This document shows positions 1 to 10,209 of a stretch of 19,291 bases of DNA, in pieces; position 1 is the stretch's first letter, and every line of letters starts with the position of its first letter. This DNA is from JAGLQA01 sp023135565 (GTDB lineage: Bacteria > Acidobacteriota > Aminicenantia > UBA2199): NCBI GenBank assembly GCA_030639305.1, contig DAOWCY010000134.1:1-19291 (forward strand). Reading direction: 5' to 3'. Under the pieces are notes generated by a model. That model was given only the letters and a program-made list of their open reading frames with translations, searched no databases and was not told the origin of the DNA. A program made the translations under genes and the position numbers.

Positions 1-240
1 TAGGACGGAAAAAACTTATTTTGATGTATTGACATGCCACTCAAAAGAGACATCTTAATTTGGGCTTATACATTGATTACAAGGTGCTTTTCGTCCATAA
101 AATGGAGAAGCTCAAAAATATAATTTGTGAAAATACCTGGAATTGTCTGATAATAGGATCATTTATCAAAAAAATTGTTTTGTTTTCCGGGAAACACAGA
201 AAATGGGGACGCTCATTGACTTTGACATTCCCTTTTTAAC
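1..240. other. Upstream region of mfd, no gene
   Basis: I see no credible gene in this AT-rich stretch. The stretch at about 198-228, around the word ATGGGGACGCTCATTG, resembles the short GGGGAC-type words that flank REP-associated transposase repeats in other genomes. That resemblance is from memory and is weak. A small palindrome TTTCCGGGAAA sits at about 185-195. Confidence 0.4.
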
Positions 241-268
241 TTGTAATTTCCCCAGGTCGTGGTATAAT
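241..268 (+). promoter_or_regulatory. Predicted sigma-70 promoter of mfd
   Basis: The -35-like hexamer TTGTAA is at 241-246. A 16-bp spacer follows, then an extended -10, TGGTATAAT, with TATAAT at 263-268. Transcription should begin near 275, leaving a leader of about 23 nt to the ATG at 298. No Shine-Dalgarno sequence is visible in that leader. Confidence 0.7.
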
Positions 269-297
269 CAGGCAATAATATTCCGCGGATTTCCACT

Positions 298-3666
<3,369 letters not shown>

Positions 3667-3669
3667 AGG

Positions 3670-3885
3670 ATGAAGGTTTATACATACTCGCAGGCAAGAC
3701 AGCGTCTATCGGAAGTGTTGGATACGGCCAGGAAAGAGGAAGTAATTATTAAACGCAGAGGTGGTGAAGCCTATTCCGTCGTGTTGAAAAGAACTAAAAA
3801 ATCGCCTTTCGATATCTCCGGTATCAAAACCAAAGCCACAACCCGGGATATAGTGGCAGCGGTTAGAGAATGCCGGAAAGCTTAA
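3670..3885 (+). CDS. Phd/YefM-family antitoxin (prevent-host-death)
   Basis: This 71-residue protein has the Phd/YefM fold signature. The N-terminus KVYTYSQARQRLSEVLDTAR matches the helix that packs in the DNA-binding dimer. It is followed by the strand VIIKRRGGEAYSVVLKR. The C-terminal tail, from about residue 48, would be the toxin-neutralising segment. Such proteins repress their own promoter as dimers and neutralise a partner toxin such as RelE, Doc or a PIN protein. Here the start codon lies 3 bp after the mfd stop. A GGAG at the very end of mfd serves as the Shine-Dalgarno site, so it is almost certainly co-transcribed with mfd. No RelE, Doc or PIN gene is adjacent, because the next genes encode an MNT/HEPN pair with its own promoter. 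It therefore looks like an orphan antitoxin or regulator. Confidence 0.85.
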   Translation: MKVYTYSQARQRLSEVLDTARKEEVIIKRRGGEAYSVVLKRTKKSPFDISGIKTKATTRDIVAAVRECRKA

Positions 3886-3898
3886 AAAAACAAGAAGA

Positions 3899-3942
3899 GA
3901 AATTTAGGGGACAGGCAAGATGGCATTTTTTCTTACTTGCCG
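3899..3942. repeat. Possible REP-like hairpin
   Basis: The text around AGGGGACAGGCAAG resembles the GGGGACAGGCA words of REP sequences linked to Y1 transposases (from memory, unverified). GGCAAG at 3914-3919 can pair with CTTGCC at 3936-3941 across a T-rich loop. No T-run follows the stem, so it does not look like a terminator. Confidence 0.3.
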
Positions 3943-3971
3943 TTGCTAAATCAATCCGTTTGTGGTAGGAT
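3943..3971 (+). promoter_or_regulatory. Predicted promoter of the MNT-HEPN pair
   Basis: TTGCTA at 3943-3948, a 17-bp spacer and TAGGAT at 3966-3971 form a plausible sigma-70 promoter, with an upstream TGG as in an extended -10. The expected transcription start, about 7 nt after the -10, coincides with the ATG at 3978. No Shine-Dalgarno sequence is present, so the mRNA may be leaderless. Confidence 0.5.
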
Positions 3972-3977
3972 TTTATT

Positions 3978-4286
3978 ATGAAAAAAGGCGTGTTGGTTAT
4001 ATTCAAAGAAAAAGTGCTGGAAGTATTAAAAAACCGGGAAGTGAAATTTATTATCTTCGGTTCCAGGGGAAGAGGAGATGCGGAGGAATTCTCCGACTAC
4101 GATCTTCTCATCATTACGCCTGAAAAAGAATACGGCGTAAAAGAAAAAATAGAAGAAATCGAAATTGAATTATTTATTAACCGAAATGCTATTATTAACT
4201 CGCATCTTTTCTCCGAAGCCGAGTTGAAAAAACTGTCCTTTGAACCCTTTATCATGAATGCTTTGAGGGAAGGGATTGCCGCATGA
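3978..4286 (+). CDS. MNT-type nucleotidyltransferase (MntA-like antitoxin)
   Basis: This 102-residue minimal nucleotidyltransferase carries the pol-beta superfamily signature GSRGRGD at residues 28-34, followed by SDYDLL at 39-44. Asp40 and Asp42 are the first two metal ligands. The expected third acidic residue lies in the strand IEIELF, as Glu62 or Glu64 rather than the usual Asp. In characterised MntA-HepT systems the nucleotidyltransferase inactivates its HEPN partner by adding AMP. The gene overlaps the following HEPN gene by 4 bp (ATGA), the classic translational coupling of such pairs. It has its own promoter, and the ATG at 3978 lacks a Shine-Dalgarno site. An antitoxin role is inferred from family and gene order. 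A housekeeping nucleotidyltransferase role cannot be excluded. Confidence 0.85.
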   Translation: MKKGVLVIFKEKVLEVLKNREVKFIIFGSRGRGDAEEFSDYDLLIITPEKEYGVKEKIEEIEIELFINRNAIINSHLFSEAELKKLSFEPFIMNALREGIAA

Positions 4287-4669
4287 AAGAGGAGATCGAA
4301 GCTGTCATAAATAAATCTTTAAGAGCAGTAAAATCAGCGCAAAGGGAATTTGACGCCGGTGATTACGATTATGCATGTTCGAGAGCTTATTATGCTGTTT
4401 TTTATCTTCTTGAAGGAGTGCTGCTGCTTGATAAAAAGGCTTTTTCGAAACACAGTGCGGTCATTTCAGTTTTTAATAAGGACTATATAAAAACAGGGAT
4501 ATTCACGGTAGAATTTTCAAAATATATAAAATATTTGCTTAAACGTAGAGAAATCGGGGATTATTCATTCTCCATTCGAGTTGGGAAAAAAGATGCCGAA
4601 AATTGTATCATTAAAGCAAAAGACATGTTCGACGTGATCTCACCATATTTAAAATCGAAAATAGTATAA
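4283..4669 (+). CDS. HEPN-domain protein (candidate toxin partner)
   Basis: This 128-residue all-helical protein belongs to the HEPN group typically encoded beside MNT nucleotidyltransferases. The diagnostic second helix reads ACSRAYYAVFYLLEGVLL at residues 31-48, and KHSAVISVF follows at 57-65. Ribonuclease HEPN toxins carry an RX4-6H motif. I do not find it. The equivalent late helix reads KRREIGDY at residues 87-94, which is an R-x3-DY pattern. RNase activity therefore should not be assumed. Possible roles are a toxin with a variant site, a nucleotide-binding partner of the nucleotidyltransferase, or a degenerate toxin. Translation is coupled to the upstream MNT gene by the 4-bp overlap. 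Confidence 0.85.
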   Translation: MKEEIEAVINKSLRAVKSAQREFDAGDYDYACSRAYYAVFYLLEGVLLLDKKAFSKHSAVISVFNKDYIKTGIFTVEFSKYIKYLLKRREIGDYSFSIRVGKKDAENCIIKAKDMFDVISPYLKSKIV

Positions 4670-4702
4670 GCGAGCCTCACCCGGAAACGAATGAAATTAA
4701 GC

Positions 4703-4759
4703 AAAAGTTTTGTTCAAACTTTTTCAAAAGTTTGGCCCCCGGCAGGGTCGCCGAAGGCA
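4703..4759 (+). repeat. R-b repeat, copy 1 (57 bp)
   Basis: This 57-bp unit is identical, base for base, to 7134-7190. It starts with a three-arm motif: AAAAGTTT, TGTTC, AAACTTTT, TC, AAAAGTTT. The middle arm can pair with either outer arm. A G+C-rich tail follows and ends CGCCGAAGGCA. Here it lies between the converging HEPN and uvrB genes. The flanks at 4670-4702 and 4760-4860 show nothing I can assign. Confidence 0.9.
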
Positions 4760-4860
4760 AAGTAATTTCACGGCAGACGAAAGCCTCTATTAATCAGCTT
4801 GAGTGGCAGCATAACACACTGCGGTTTCAATGTGCCGTCATTTGATTTTATCATCGATAT

Positions 4861-6795
4861 TTAGTCCTGGATCCTTTTTTGATACTGCTTCAACTGCTCG
4901 CGTAACTCGATGGCTCGCTCAAAATCCAACCGCTCCGCGGCTTTCCGCATCTCCATCTCAACCTCGATGATCTTCCGGGGTATGCTCTTTTTGGGTATGT
5001 GCTTGGTGTCTTTGACTTCTACTACTTTTTCTTTGATGGCTTTCTTAATGGTGCGGGGCACAATATTGTGTTTTTTGTTGTACTCTATCTGCAGGTTCCG
5101 CCTGCGCTCGGTTTCACTGAGGGCCTGCTTGATGGAATCGGTAAGCTTATCGGCGTATAAAACCACCCGGGAATTCACATTCCGGGCGGCGCGGCCAATA
5201 ATCTGGATCAAACTGCGGGCGTCACGGAGAAACCCTTCCTTGTCGGCGTCTAAAATGCCGATAAATCCGACTTCCGGTATGTCCAATCCTTCCCGCAGCA
5301 GGTTGATGCCTACCAGTACATCAAACTCACCCAACCTTAACTGCCTGATAATCTCGGTGCGCTCTAAGGTGTCGATTTCAGAATGAAGATAGCGGGTTTT
5401 GATGTTTTTTTCCGCCAAATACTCGGTCAACTCTTCGGCTAACCTTTTGGTCAGGGTGGTGACCAGCACCCGGTCGCCCTGCTCTATGGTTTTACCGGTC
5501 TCGCGGAGTAAATCATCCACCTGGCCTTTGATGGGCCGGACAACCACCTGCGGGTCCACCAAACCGGTGGGCCGGATGATCTGCTCGACGACCCGGGCGG
5601 AAGATTCCCTTTCATAAGGGCCGGGGGTGGCGGAAGTAAAAAGCACCTGCTGTGTTTTCATATATTTTTCAAATTCGTCGAATCTCAGGGGGCGGTTGTC
5701 TAAGGCTGTAGGCAGCCTGAAACCATAATCCACTAAGTTCTTCTTGCGCGAATAGTCGCCTTTGTACATACCGTGCAATTGGGGGATGGTTTGGTGGCTT
5801 TCGTCGATGACGATCAAAAAATCCGCGCCGAAATGATCCAGCAAACAGTAAGGTTTTTCGCCGCTTTTCCGGCCATCGAAGTAGATGGAGTAATTCTCGA
5901 TGCCTTTGCAGTAGCCCATCTCTTCGATCATTTCGATGTCGTAGAGGGTGCGCTGTTTCAGCCTGTGGGCTTCTACCATATCCAATTGCGGCAGCCGTTT
6001 TTTCAGGTCCTCTTTGATGCGTTCTACCGCCTGGTCCAGGCTGCCTTCAGGAACCACGAAATGCCGGGCTGGATAAACATACAAATATTTCAAGTCCTCT
6101 TTGGGTTTGCCGGTTACTTTTTCGATCTCGGTGAGACGCTCGATTTCATCGCCGAACATCTCGATGCGGATAATATTATTGTAATAACCGGGGATAAAAT
6201 CTATGGTGTCTCCTTTGACCCGGAAACGTCCGGGCATCAGTTCCAGTTCGTTTCTTTCGTATTGGATGCGCACTAAATTTCTCAAAATCTCTTTTCTTTC
6301 GATTTCCAGGCCGACGCTGAGTTCAAAGCCCATGCCGCGGTAATCTAAAGGATTGCCGACACTGTAAATACAGGAAACAGTAGCCACTACGATGACGTCT
6401 TTCCGGGCAGCCAATGAAGCAGTGGCTGCCAGCCGCATCTGTTCGATTTTCGGGTTGACCAGGGTGTCTTTTTCGATGTATTGATCTTTCTGGGGGATGT
6501 AGGATTCGGGTTGATAGTAATCATAATAAGAAACAAAGTATTCAACCCGGTTCTTAGGAAAAAAATCCCGGAATTCATTATAAAGTTGGGCGGCCAGGGT
6601 TTTATTATGGGCGATAACCAGCGTGGGTTTTTGTGTCCTGTCGATCACCCGGGCCGCGGTAAAAGTCTTGCCTGAGCCGGTTACGCCTAAAAGCGTCTGG
6701 AAGTTGTAATTTTGTTCCAGGCCGGAAACCAGCGCTTCGATGGCTTCGGGCTGCGAGCCTTTGGGCTCGTAATCGTGCGCTATTTCAAATTTCAT
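4861..6795 (-). CDS. uvrB: Excinuclease ABC subunit B
   Basis: UvrB verifies DNA damage handed over by UvrA and positions UvrC for incision in nucleotide excision repair. At 644 residues it is close to the family norm of about 670. Visible elements in order are Walker A GVTGSGKT at residues 37-44, the aromatic beta-hairpin YFVSYYDYYQPESY near 87-100 that inserts between the DNA strands, DESHQTIPQLHGMYKGD (motif II), LFTSATPGPYE (motif III), QIIGRAARN (motif VI), and a C-terminal UVR motif (EMRKAAERLDFERAIELREQL) that binds UvrC. The ATG at 6795 has an upstream AGAGGA Shine-Dalgarno site at normal spacing. Its 5' region is built from repeats R-a and R-b. It converges with the HEPN gene and lies only about 1.2 kb from mfd, its pathway partner. 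Confidence 0.98.
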   Translation of the reverse strand: MKFEIAHDYEPKGSQPEAIEALVSGLEQNYNFQTLLGVTGSGKTFTAARVIDRTQKPTLVIAHNKTLAAQLYNEFRDFFPKNRVEYFVSYYDYYQPESYIPQKDQYIEKDTLVNPKIEQMRLAATASLAARKDVIVVATVSCIYSVGNPLDYRGMGFELSVGLEIERKEILRNLVRIQYERNELELMPGRFRVKGDTIDFIPGYYNNIIRIEMFGDEIERLTEIEKVTGKPKEDLKYLYVYPARHFVVPEGSLDQAVERIKEDLKKRLPQLDMVEAHRLKQRTLYDIEMIEEMGYCKGIENYSIYFDGRKSGEKPYCLLDHFGADFLIVIDESHQTIPQLHGMYKGDYSRKKNLVDYGFRLPTALDNRPLRFDEFEKYMKTQQVLFTSATPGPYERESSARVVEQIIRPTGLVDPQVVVRPIKGQVDDLLRETGKTIEQGDRVLVTTLTKRLAEELTEYLAEKNIKTRYLHSEIDTLERTEIIRQLRLGEFDVLVGINLLREGLDIPEVGFIGILDADKEGFLRDARSLIQIIGRAARNVNSRVVLYADKLTDSIKQALSETERRRNLQIEYNKKHNIVPRTIKKAIKEKVVEVKDTKHIPKKSIPRKIIEVEMEMRKAAERLDFERAIELREQLKQYQKRIQD

Positions 6796-6817
6796 TTTTT
6801 TCCTCTTTGCTTCCGGC

Positions 6818-6870
6818 GGGGGTGCGGCGCACCCAGCCTATAAGCTGCTTCGCAGCAGGGAGCGCTTTTG
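6818..6870 (+). repeat. R-a repeat, copy 1 (double hairpin)
   Basis: Two hairpins lie in tandem. The first is GGGTGC-GGC-GCACCC at 6820-6834. The second is GCTGC-TTC-GCAGC at 6844-6856. They are linked by AGCCTATAA. The copy at 13728-13792 has the same layout with different but still complementary stems. It sits just upstream of the uvrB ribosome-binding site. Confidence 0.8.
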
Positions 6871-6898
6871 ATTCTAAATAAATAAAAGTTTTGTTCAA
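6871..6898 (-). promoter_or_regulatory. Possible uvrB promoter at the R-a/R-b junction
   Basis: On the minus strand TTGAAC (complement of 6893-6898) is followed by 16 bp and TAGAAT (complement of 6871-6876). This is the best promoter match upstream of uvrB. The -35 lies inside the conserved R-b repeat, and the -10 lies in the AT-rich joint between R-a and R-b. Confidence 0.45.
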
Positions 6899-6928
6899 AC
6901 TTTTTCAAAAGTTTGGCCGCCGGAGGCG
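6884..6928 (+). repeat. R-b repeat, copy 2
   Basis: The first 35 bp (6884-6918) are identical to the start of the 57-bp R-b unit, including all three arms of the switch-like palindrome. The tail then diverges to a GCCGGAGGC variant. Confidence 0.85.
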
Positions 6929-6929
6929 C

Positions 6930-7010
6930 TAACACACCCCGGTTCCTCGTTCCTCGGAACCACCTCCCGGCAAGTCTCGAGAGGGGGCTGCGCTCGAAGA
7001 ATTCTGAGGG
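6930..7010 (+). repeat. TAACACA-type palindromic repeat, copy A
   Basis: This copy shares with 19125-19252 the exact blocks TAACACACCCCG (6930-6941), GTTCCTCG, CGGAACCACC, and TCTCGAGAGGGG (6975-6986). The CGGTTCCTCGTTCCTCGGAACC portion can fold back on itself. It is shorter than the second copy and runs directly into an R-d repeat. Confidence 0.75.
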
Positions 7011-7013
7011 TCT

Positions 7014-7078
7014 GCCTTCGGCGACCAAAAACCTTTTTGAAAAAAGGTTTCTGGACTTCCAAAAACTTCTATTGAGCC
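7014..7078 (+). repeat. R-d palindromic repeat, copy 1
   Basis: It begins with GCCTTCGGCGACC. A perfect 10-bp stem follows (AAACCTTTTT at 7029-7038 with AAAAAGGTTT at 7041-7050), then TGGAC and CAAAAACTT. Flanks match the other R-d copies, but the stem sequence is entirely different and still complementary. Confidence 0.75.
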
Positions 7079-7133
7079 TGACGTCTGGGCAAATTCCTCA
7101 ACGTTGAATAGTGGGCGCAAATATTTGCTAAAT

Positions 7134-7190
7134 AAAAGTTTTGTTCAAACTTTTTCAAAAGTTTGGCCCCCGGCAGGGTCGCCGAAGGCA
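7134..7190 (+). repeat. R-b repeat, copy 3 (57 bp)
   Basis: This copy is identical to 4703-4759 over 57 bp. Its last base is directly adjacent to the stop codon of the hybrid histidine kinase on the minus strand, so the kinase mRNA would read straight into the palindrome. Confidence 0.9.
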
Positions 7191-9938
7191 CTATTTTGTA
7201 AATGTGTAAATTAATTTGTACAACTTTTCCTGGTCGATAGGTTTGGTCAAATAAGCGTCCATGCCGCTGGCATAAGACTTCTCCCGGTAATCATCCAGGG
7301 CGTGGGCGGTGAGCGCAATAATAGGCACCCGCTTGCCCGTGCCTTTTTCTAATTCCCTGATCTTCGCCGCCGCCTCGTAACCGTCTACTTCGGGCATCTG
7401 GATGTCCATCAATACGAGGTCTAATTCATCCTTGTTTTCTTTGTACCGCTGGATTGCCAGGCGCCCATTCTCAGCTATAAGCACCGACCACCCTTTTATT
7501 TTTAAAAAACGCTCCACCAACTTGCGGTTAATAGGATGATCTTCCACTAAAAGTACGGTTAACTTTTCTCCTGTCGGCGCGACTATTCCACCCGCCGCCG
7601 GGACTCCCGGATGAGGCCCCCCGCGGGAGAGGTTTTCGCTTTCCGCGCCGGTCTCGTGCTCCACGCCGGCCTTCTCAAAAAAAACTTCAAAAGAGAAACG
7701 GCTGCCCCGGCCGGGGGCGCTCTCCACCGTGATATCGTCTCCCATTAACCGGACTAAGTTCCGGGTAATGGCCAGCCCGAGGCCGGTGCCGCCATGCCGA
7801 CGCGTGGTGGAACTGTCTCCCTGGGAGAATTTCTCGAAAAGATGGGGCAACTGATCCGCAGCTATCCCGAGACCGGTGTCGGAAACAGAAAATTCCAACC
7901 TGACTCGCTGGGCGGACTCCTCTTTTTTCTCGATTTTCAACAGCACTTCGCCTGCTTCGGTGAATTTTACGGCATTGCCGGTGAGGTTAATCAAGACTTG
8001 CCTTAACCTTACCGGGTCGCCTAATACAACCGCGGGCAGATCCGGGACCATGGAGCAGGAAAAACCGAGACCTTTCTCACGGGCTTTTACCGCCAGCATA
8101 CGCAGCACCCGTTCAACCTCTTCTTCGATGTTGAAGGGCCTGTGATCTAACTCCACTTTCCCGGTTTCTATACGGGAAAAATCGAGTATCTCGTTGATAA
8201 TATCCATCAGGACCAAACCTGAGTCCTTTATGTCAAACAAACGTTCGCGCTGTTCTTCCGTGGCTTCATCTAACAGCAGTAAGTCGGTCATACCTAAAAT
8301 ACCGTTCAGCGGGGTGCGGATTTCATGGGACATGTTGGCCAGGAATTCGCTTTTGGCATTGTTGGCAAATTCTGCTTCTTCGCGGGCTCTTTTTAATTCA
8401 TTTTCTGTTTTTTTCCGTTCCGCTATATCCCTCACTACGGCCTGGATGACGGCTTTTCCGCCTAATTCGATATCGTTCAGCAGCACTTCGGCGGGGAAGG
8501 TGTCGCCGTCGAAGCGCTTAAATTCCCATTCGAAACGGCAGATGCCTGCCGCGGTAGTGCGGGTGATTTTGTCTTTGATCAGGGTTTGTGAATTGCTGCC
8601 GCAGGGCTGCAGCGGCGCTGATAAATCTTCCAGCAAGAGCCCCATAAAATCGTCTGTCTCCCGGCCTAAAAAAATTTTAAGCGCGGCCCGGTTGCAGTCG
8701 AATATCCCCTGCTCGTTCAATAACATAATGGCGTCCGGTGAATGCCGGAAAAGATTGCGGTAACGTTCTTCTTTTTCTATCAACTGTAATTGCGCTTTGG
8801 TTCGTTCCTTGAGCAGGTTGTCGATATCCATTTTGATTATACTGACGGCGTCGAATACTGCTTTAAAAGGATGGGAATCGGCCACTTCCGGCATCTTTTT
8901 CCCCGGCCTGTCCCAGGTGAATGCGCCGATAAAATCTATGATCTCATCCACATATTCTTCATAGGGTGACGCGGTTTCTTTTTCTTCTTCGCTAATAGGG
9001 CGGCCCAGTTCCACTTCCCTGATGCGGGTTAGCGCTTCATTTAAGTCTTTCGCAAATATCAGGGGGACGCCGATTCTTTTTTTTAATAATTTTAGTGTGG
9101 TGACCACAAGCACACTGCCGCCGACAATAAAGATCATTTTCGGGGGACTAAAAGATTTATAAAGGCCCCTCAATTTTTTTACGAATTTAAAACGGGCGCC
9201 CAGGTTTCCTCCCACGGCAGCGGAAAAATCGGAAATATGGTAATAGTAGTCCCCCTGTAAATATCCCTCTCTGTGGATGCTCGCAAATATCTCGATTACC
9301 GGGTTCACATCGTCTTTGTGCAGGAATCCTTTGTAGGTGACGTGCGCGGCCTGGTTCTTTATTACTTTATACTGCACGGAAAAAAGGTTGCCTTCTCCCT
9401 GGTATTTCCATTCATCGCGGGAAAAAAAAGCGCTGGGTTGAAGACTGTTTTTGGCGTCGTAATCCCGCAGTAACTGCCGGGCCAGTTCCACGGCGCCGCT
9501 GTAATCTTCGAGGATTTCGATGGGGAAGGGCGATTTTAGCAATTTTGCTCCCATCTTTATGGTGGTGCGCAGTTTCCAGGAGGTGTTAAAGGCGATGAAT
9601 CCTAAACAGCGCCCGGTTTCTTTTGCCAGGCGCCCGGTGTGGCCCATTCTAACGGCCCGGGAAGGCGTGCCTTTGAGTTCTTTATAGTCCCTGATTTCGA
9701 CGAATTTTTTATTCTCTCCTGTGCCGGGGAATTCTTTCAACACCTGTTCCCTGACCCGGTAGTATTTTTCCACGTCCATTTTGGATGAATCGCCCCGGGG
9801 GATGACGTGCAGGATACGATCGCCGATGCGGCGGAAAGTGGCGGTATATGCTTCGGAAATCTTGATATCGGCCCACCCCGGTTTTTGTGTCACAGGCAAG
9901 CCTGTGACCGGGCAAGTGTGCGGTTTTGCTGCGGCCAT
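7191..9938 (-). CDS. Cytoplasmic hybrid histidine kinase with tandem N-terminal sensor repeats, PAS and receiver
   Basis: This 915-residue sensor kinase has no convincing membrane segment. Residues 33-157 and 187-307 look like two diverged copies of one alpha/beta domain, perhaps STAS/SpoIIAA-like. The N-terminus has a CPVTGLP motif. A PAS domain spans about 395-515 (ERYRNLFRHSPDAIMLLNE). The HisKA H-box is SHEIRTPLNG with phospho-accepting His538. HATPase boxes follow: N (LINLTGNAVKF), G1 (SDTGLGI), F (LFEKFSQGD), and G2 (HGGTGLGLA). A Gly/Pro-rich linker leads to a C-terminal receiver (VLLVEDHPINRK) with phospho-acceptor Asp845 in LMDIQMP and Lys in LTKPID. Phosphate should pass from His538 to Asp845 and perhaps on to an Hpt protein encoded elsewhere. 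The ligand is unknown. The start codon has only a distant AGGA upstream. Confidence 0.92.
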   Translation of the reverse strand: MAAAKPHTCPVTGLPVTQKPGWADIKISEAYTATFRRIGDRILHVIPRGDSSKMDVEKYYRVREQVLKEFPGTGENKKFVEIRDYKELKGTPSRAVRMGHTGRLAKETGRCLGFIAFNTSWKLRTTIKMGAKLLKSPFPIEILEDYSGAVELARQLLRDYDAKNSLQPSAFFSRDEWKYQGEGNLFSVQYKVIKNQAAHVTYKGFLHKDDVNPVIEIFASIHREGYLQGDYYYHISDFSAAVGGNLGARFKFVKKLRGLYKSFSPPKMIFIVGGSVLVVTTLKLLKKRIGVPLIFAKDLNEALTRIREVELGRPISEEEKETASPYEEYVDEIIDFIGAFTWDRPGKKMPEVADSHPFKAVFDAVSIIKMDIDNLLKERTKAQLQLIEKEERYRNLFRHSPDAIMLLNEQGIFDCNRAALKIFLGRETDDFMGLLLEDLSAPLQPCGSNSQTLIKDKITRTTAAGICRFEWEFKRFDGDTFPAEVLLNDIELGGKAVIQAVVRDIAERKKTENELKRAREEAEFANNAKSEFLANMSHEIRTPLNGILGMTDLLLLDEATEEQRERLFDIKDSGLVLMDIINEILDFSRIETGKVELDHRPFNIEEEVERVLRMLAVKAREKGLGFSCSMVPDLPAVVLGDPVRLRQVLINLTGNAVKFTEAGEVLLKIEKKEESAQRVRLEFSVSDTGLGIAADQLPHLFEKFSQGDSSTTRRHGGTGLGLAITRNLVRLMGDDITVESAPGRGSRFSFEVFFEKAGVEHETGAESENLSRGGPHPGVPAAGGIVAPTGEKLTVLLVEDHPINRKLVERFLKIKGWSVLIAENGRLAIQRYKENKDELDLVLMDIQMPEVDGYEAAAKIRELEKGTGKRVPIIALTAHALDDYREKSYASGMDAYLTKPIDQEKLYKLIYTFTK

Positions 9939-9976
9939 TTTGTTTTTACATTCCTAATTCATTTAACCCATTACTT

Positions 9977-10082
9977 TAGGCCATTACATAGCAGTAATGG
10001 ACAACATGTTTACATATTTCAAGCTCCCACCGTCAGGTGGTTTTTTTCAGGCTTAGTCTAAAAAAACACTATTATATTAACA
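9977..10082 (+). repeat. 105-bp structured repeat, copy 1
   Basis: This element matches the reverse complement of 17648-17751 at roughly 80% by eye. It has a hairpin CCATTAC/GTAATGG (9981-9987 with 9994-10000), a conserved ATATTTCAA linker, a second hairpin with a T-run (10027-10047), and a shared downstream CTTAGT and A-rich block. It lies between divergently transcribed genes, as does the other copy. Confidence 0.85.
10027..10047 (+). terminator. Terminator-like hairpin in the 105-bp repeat
   Basis: CCACC at 10027-10031, loop GTCA and GGTGG at 10036-10040 are followed by seven T residues. It has the form of an intrinsic terminator. No annotated plus-strand gene reads into it, so it may end an unannotated small RNA or antisense transcript. 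Confidence 0.6.
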
Positions 10083-10209
10083 TATTTAGCAGGAAAAAAC
10101 AGCCCCGGATTTAATTATTTCATGAAATCTTCAAGTAAGGCTGGCTGAACCGAGAGTTTCGGTACCGGTAAAATTAAGAAAAAAAGCCCGCAGTGTGATA
10201 AAATACAAC

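Noticed and set aside
6792..7120. Several overlapping open frames upstream of uvrB
   Set aside because: They translate the repeat cluster in different frames. None has a credible start or similarity.
6796..7190. CRISPR array
   Set aside because: The repeats here are different families at irregular distances with no constant repeat-spacer period, and there are no cas genes.
9121..9140. Transmembrane helix in the hybrid kinase (MIFIVGGSVLVVTTL)
   Set aside because: The corresponding segment of the first internal repeat (GFIAFNTSWKL) is a strand plus helix of a soluble fold. A lone span in mid-sensor would not fit.
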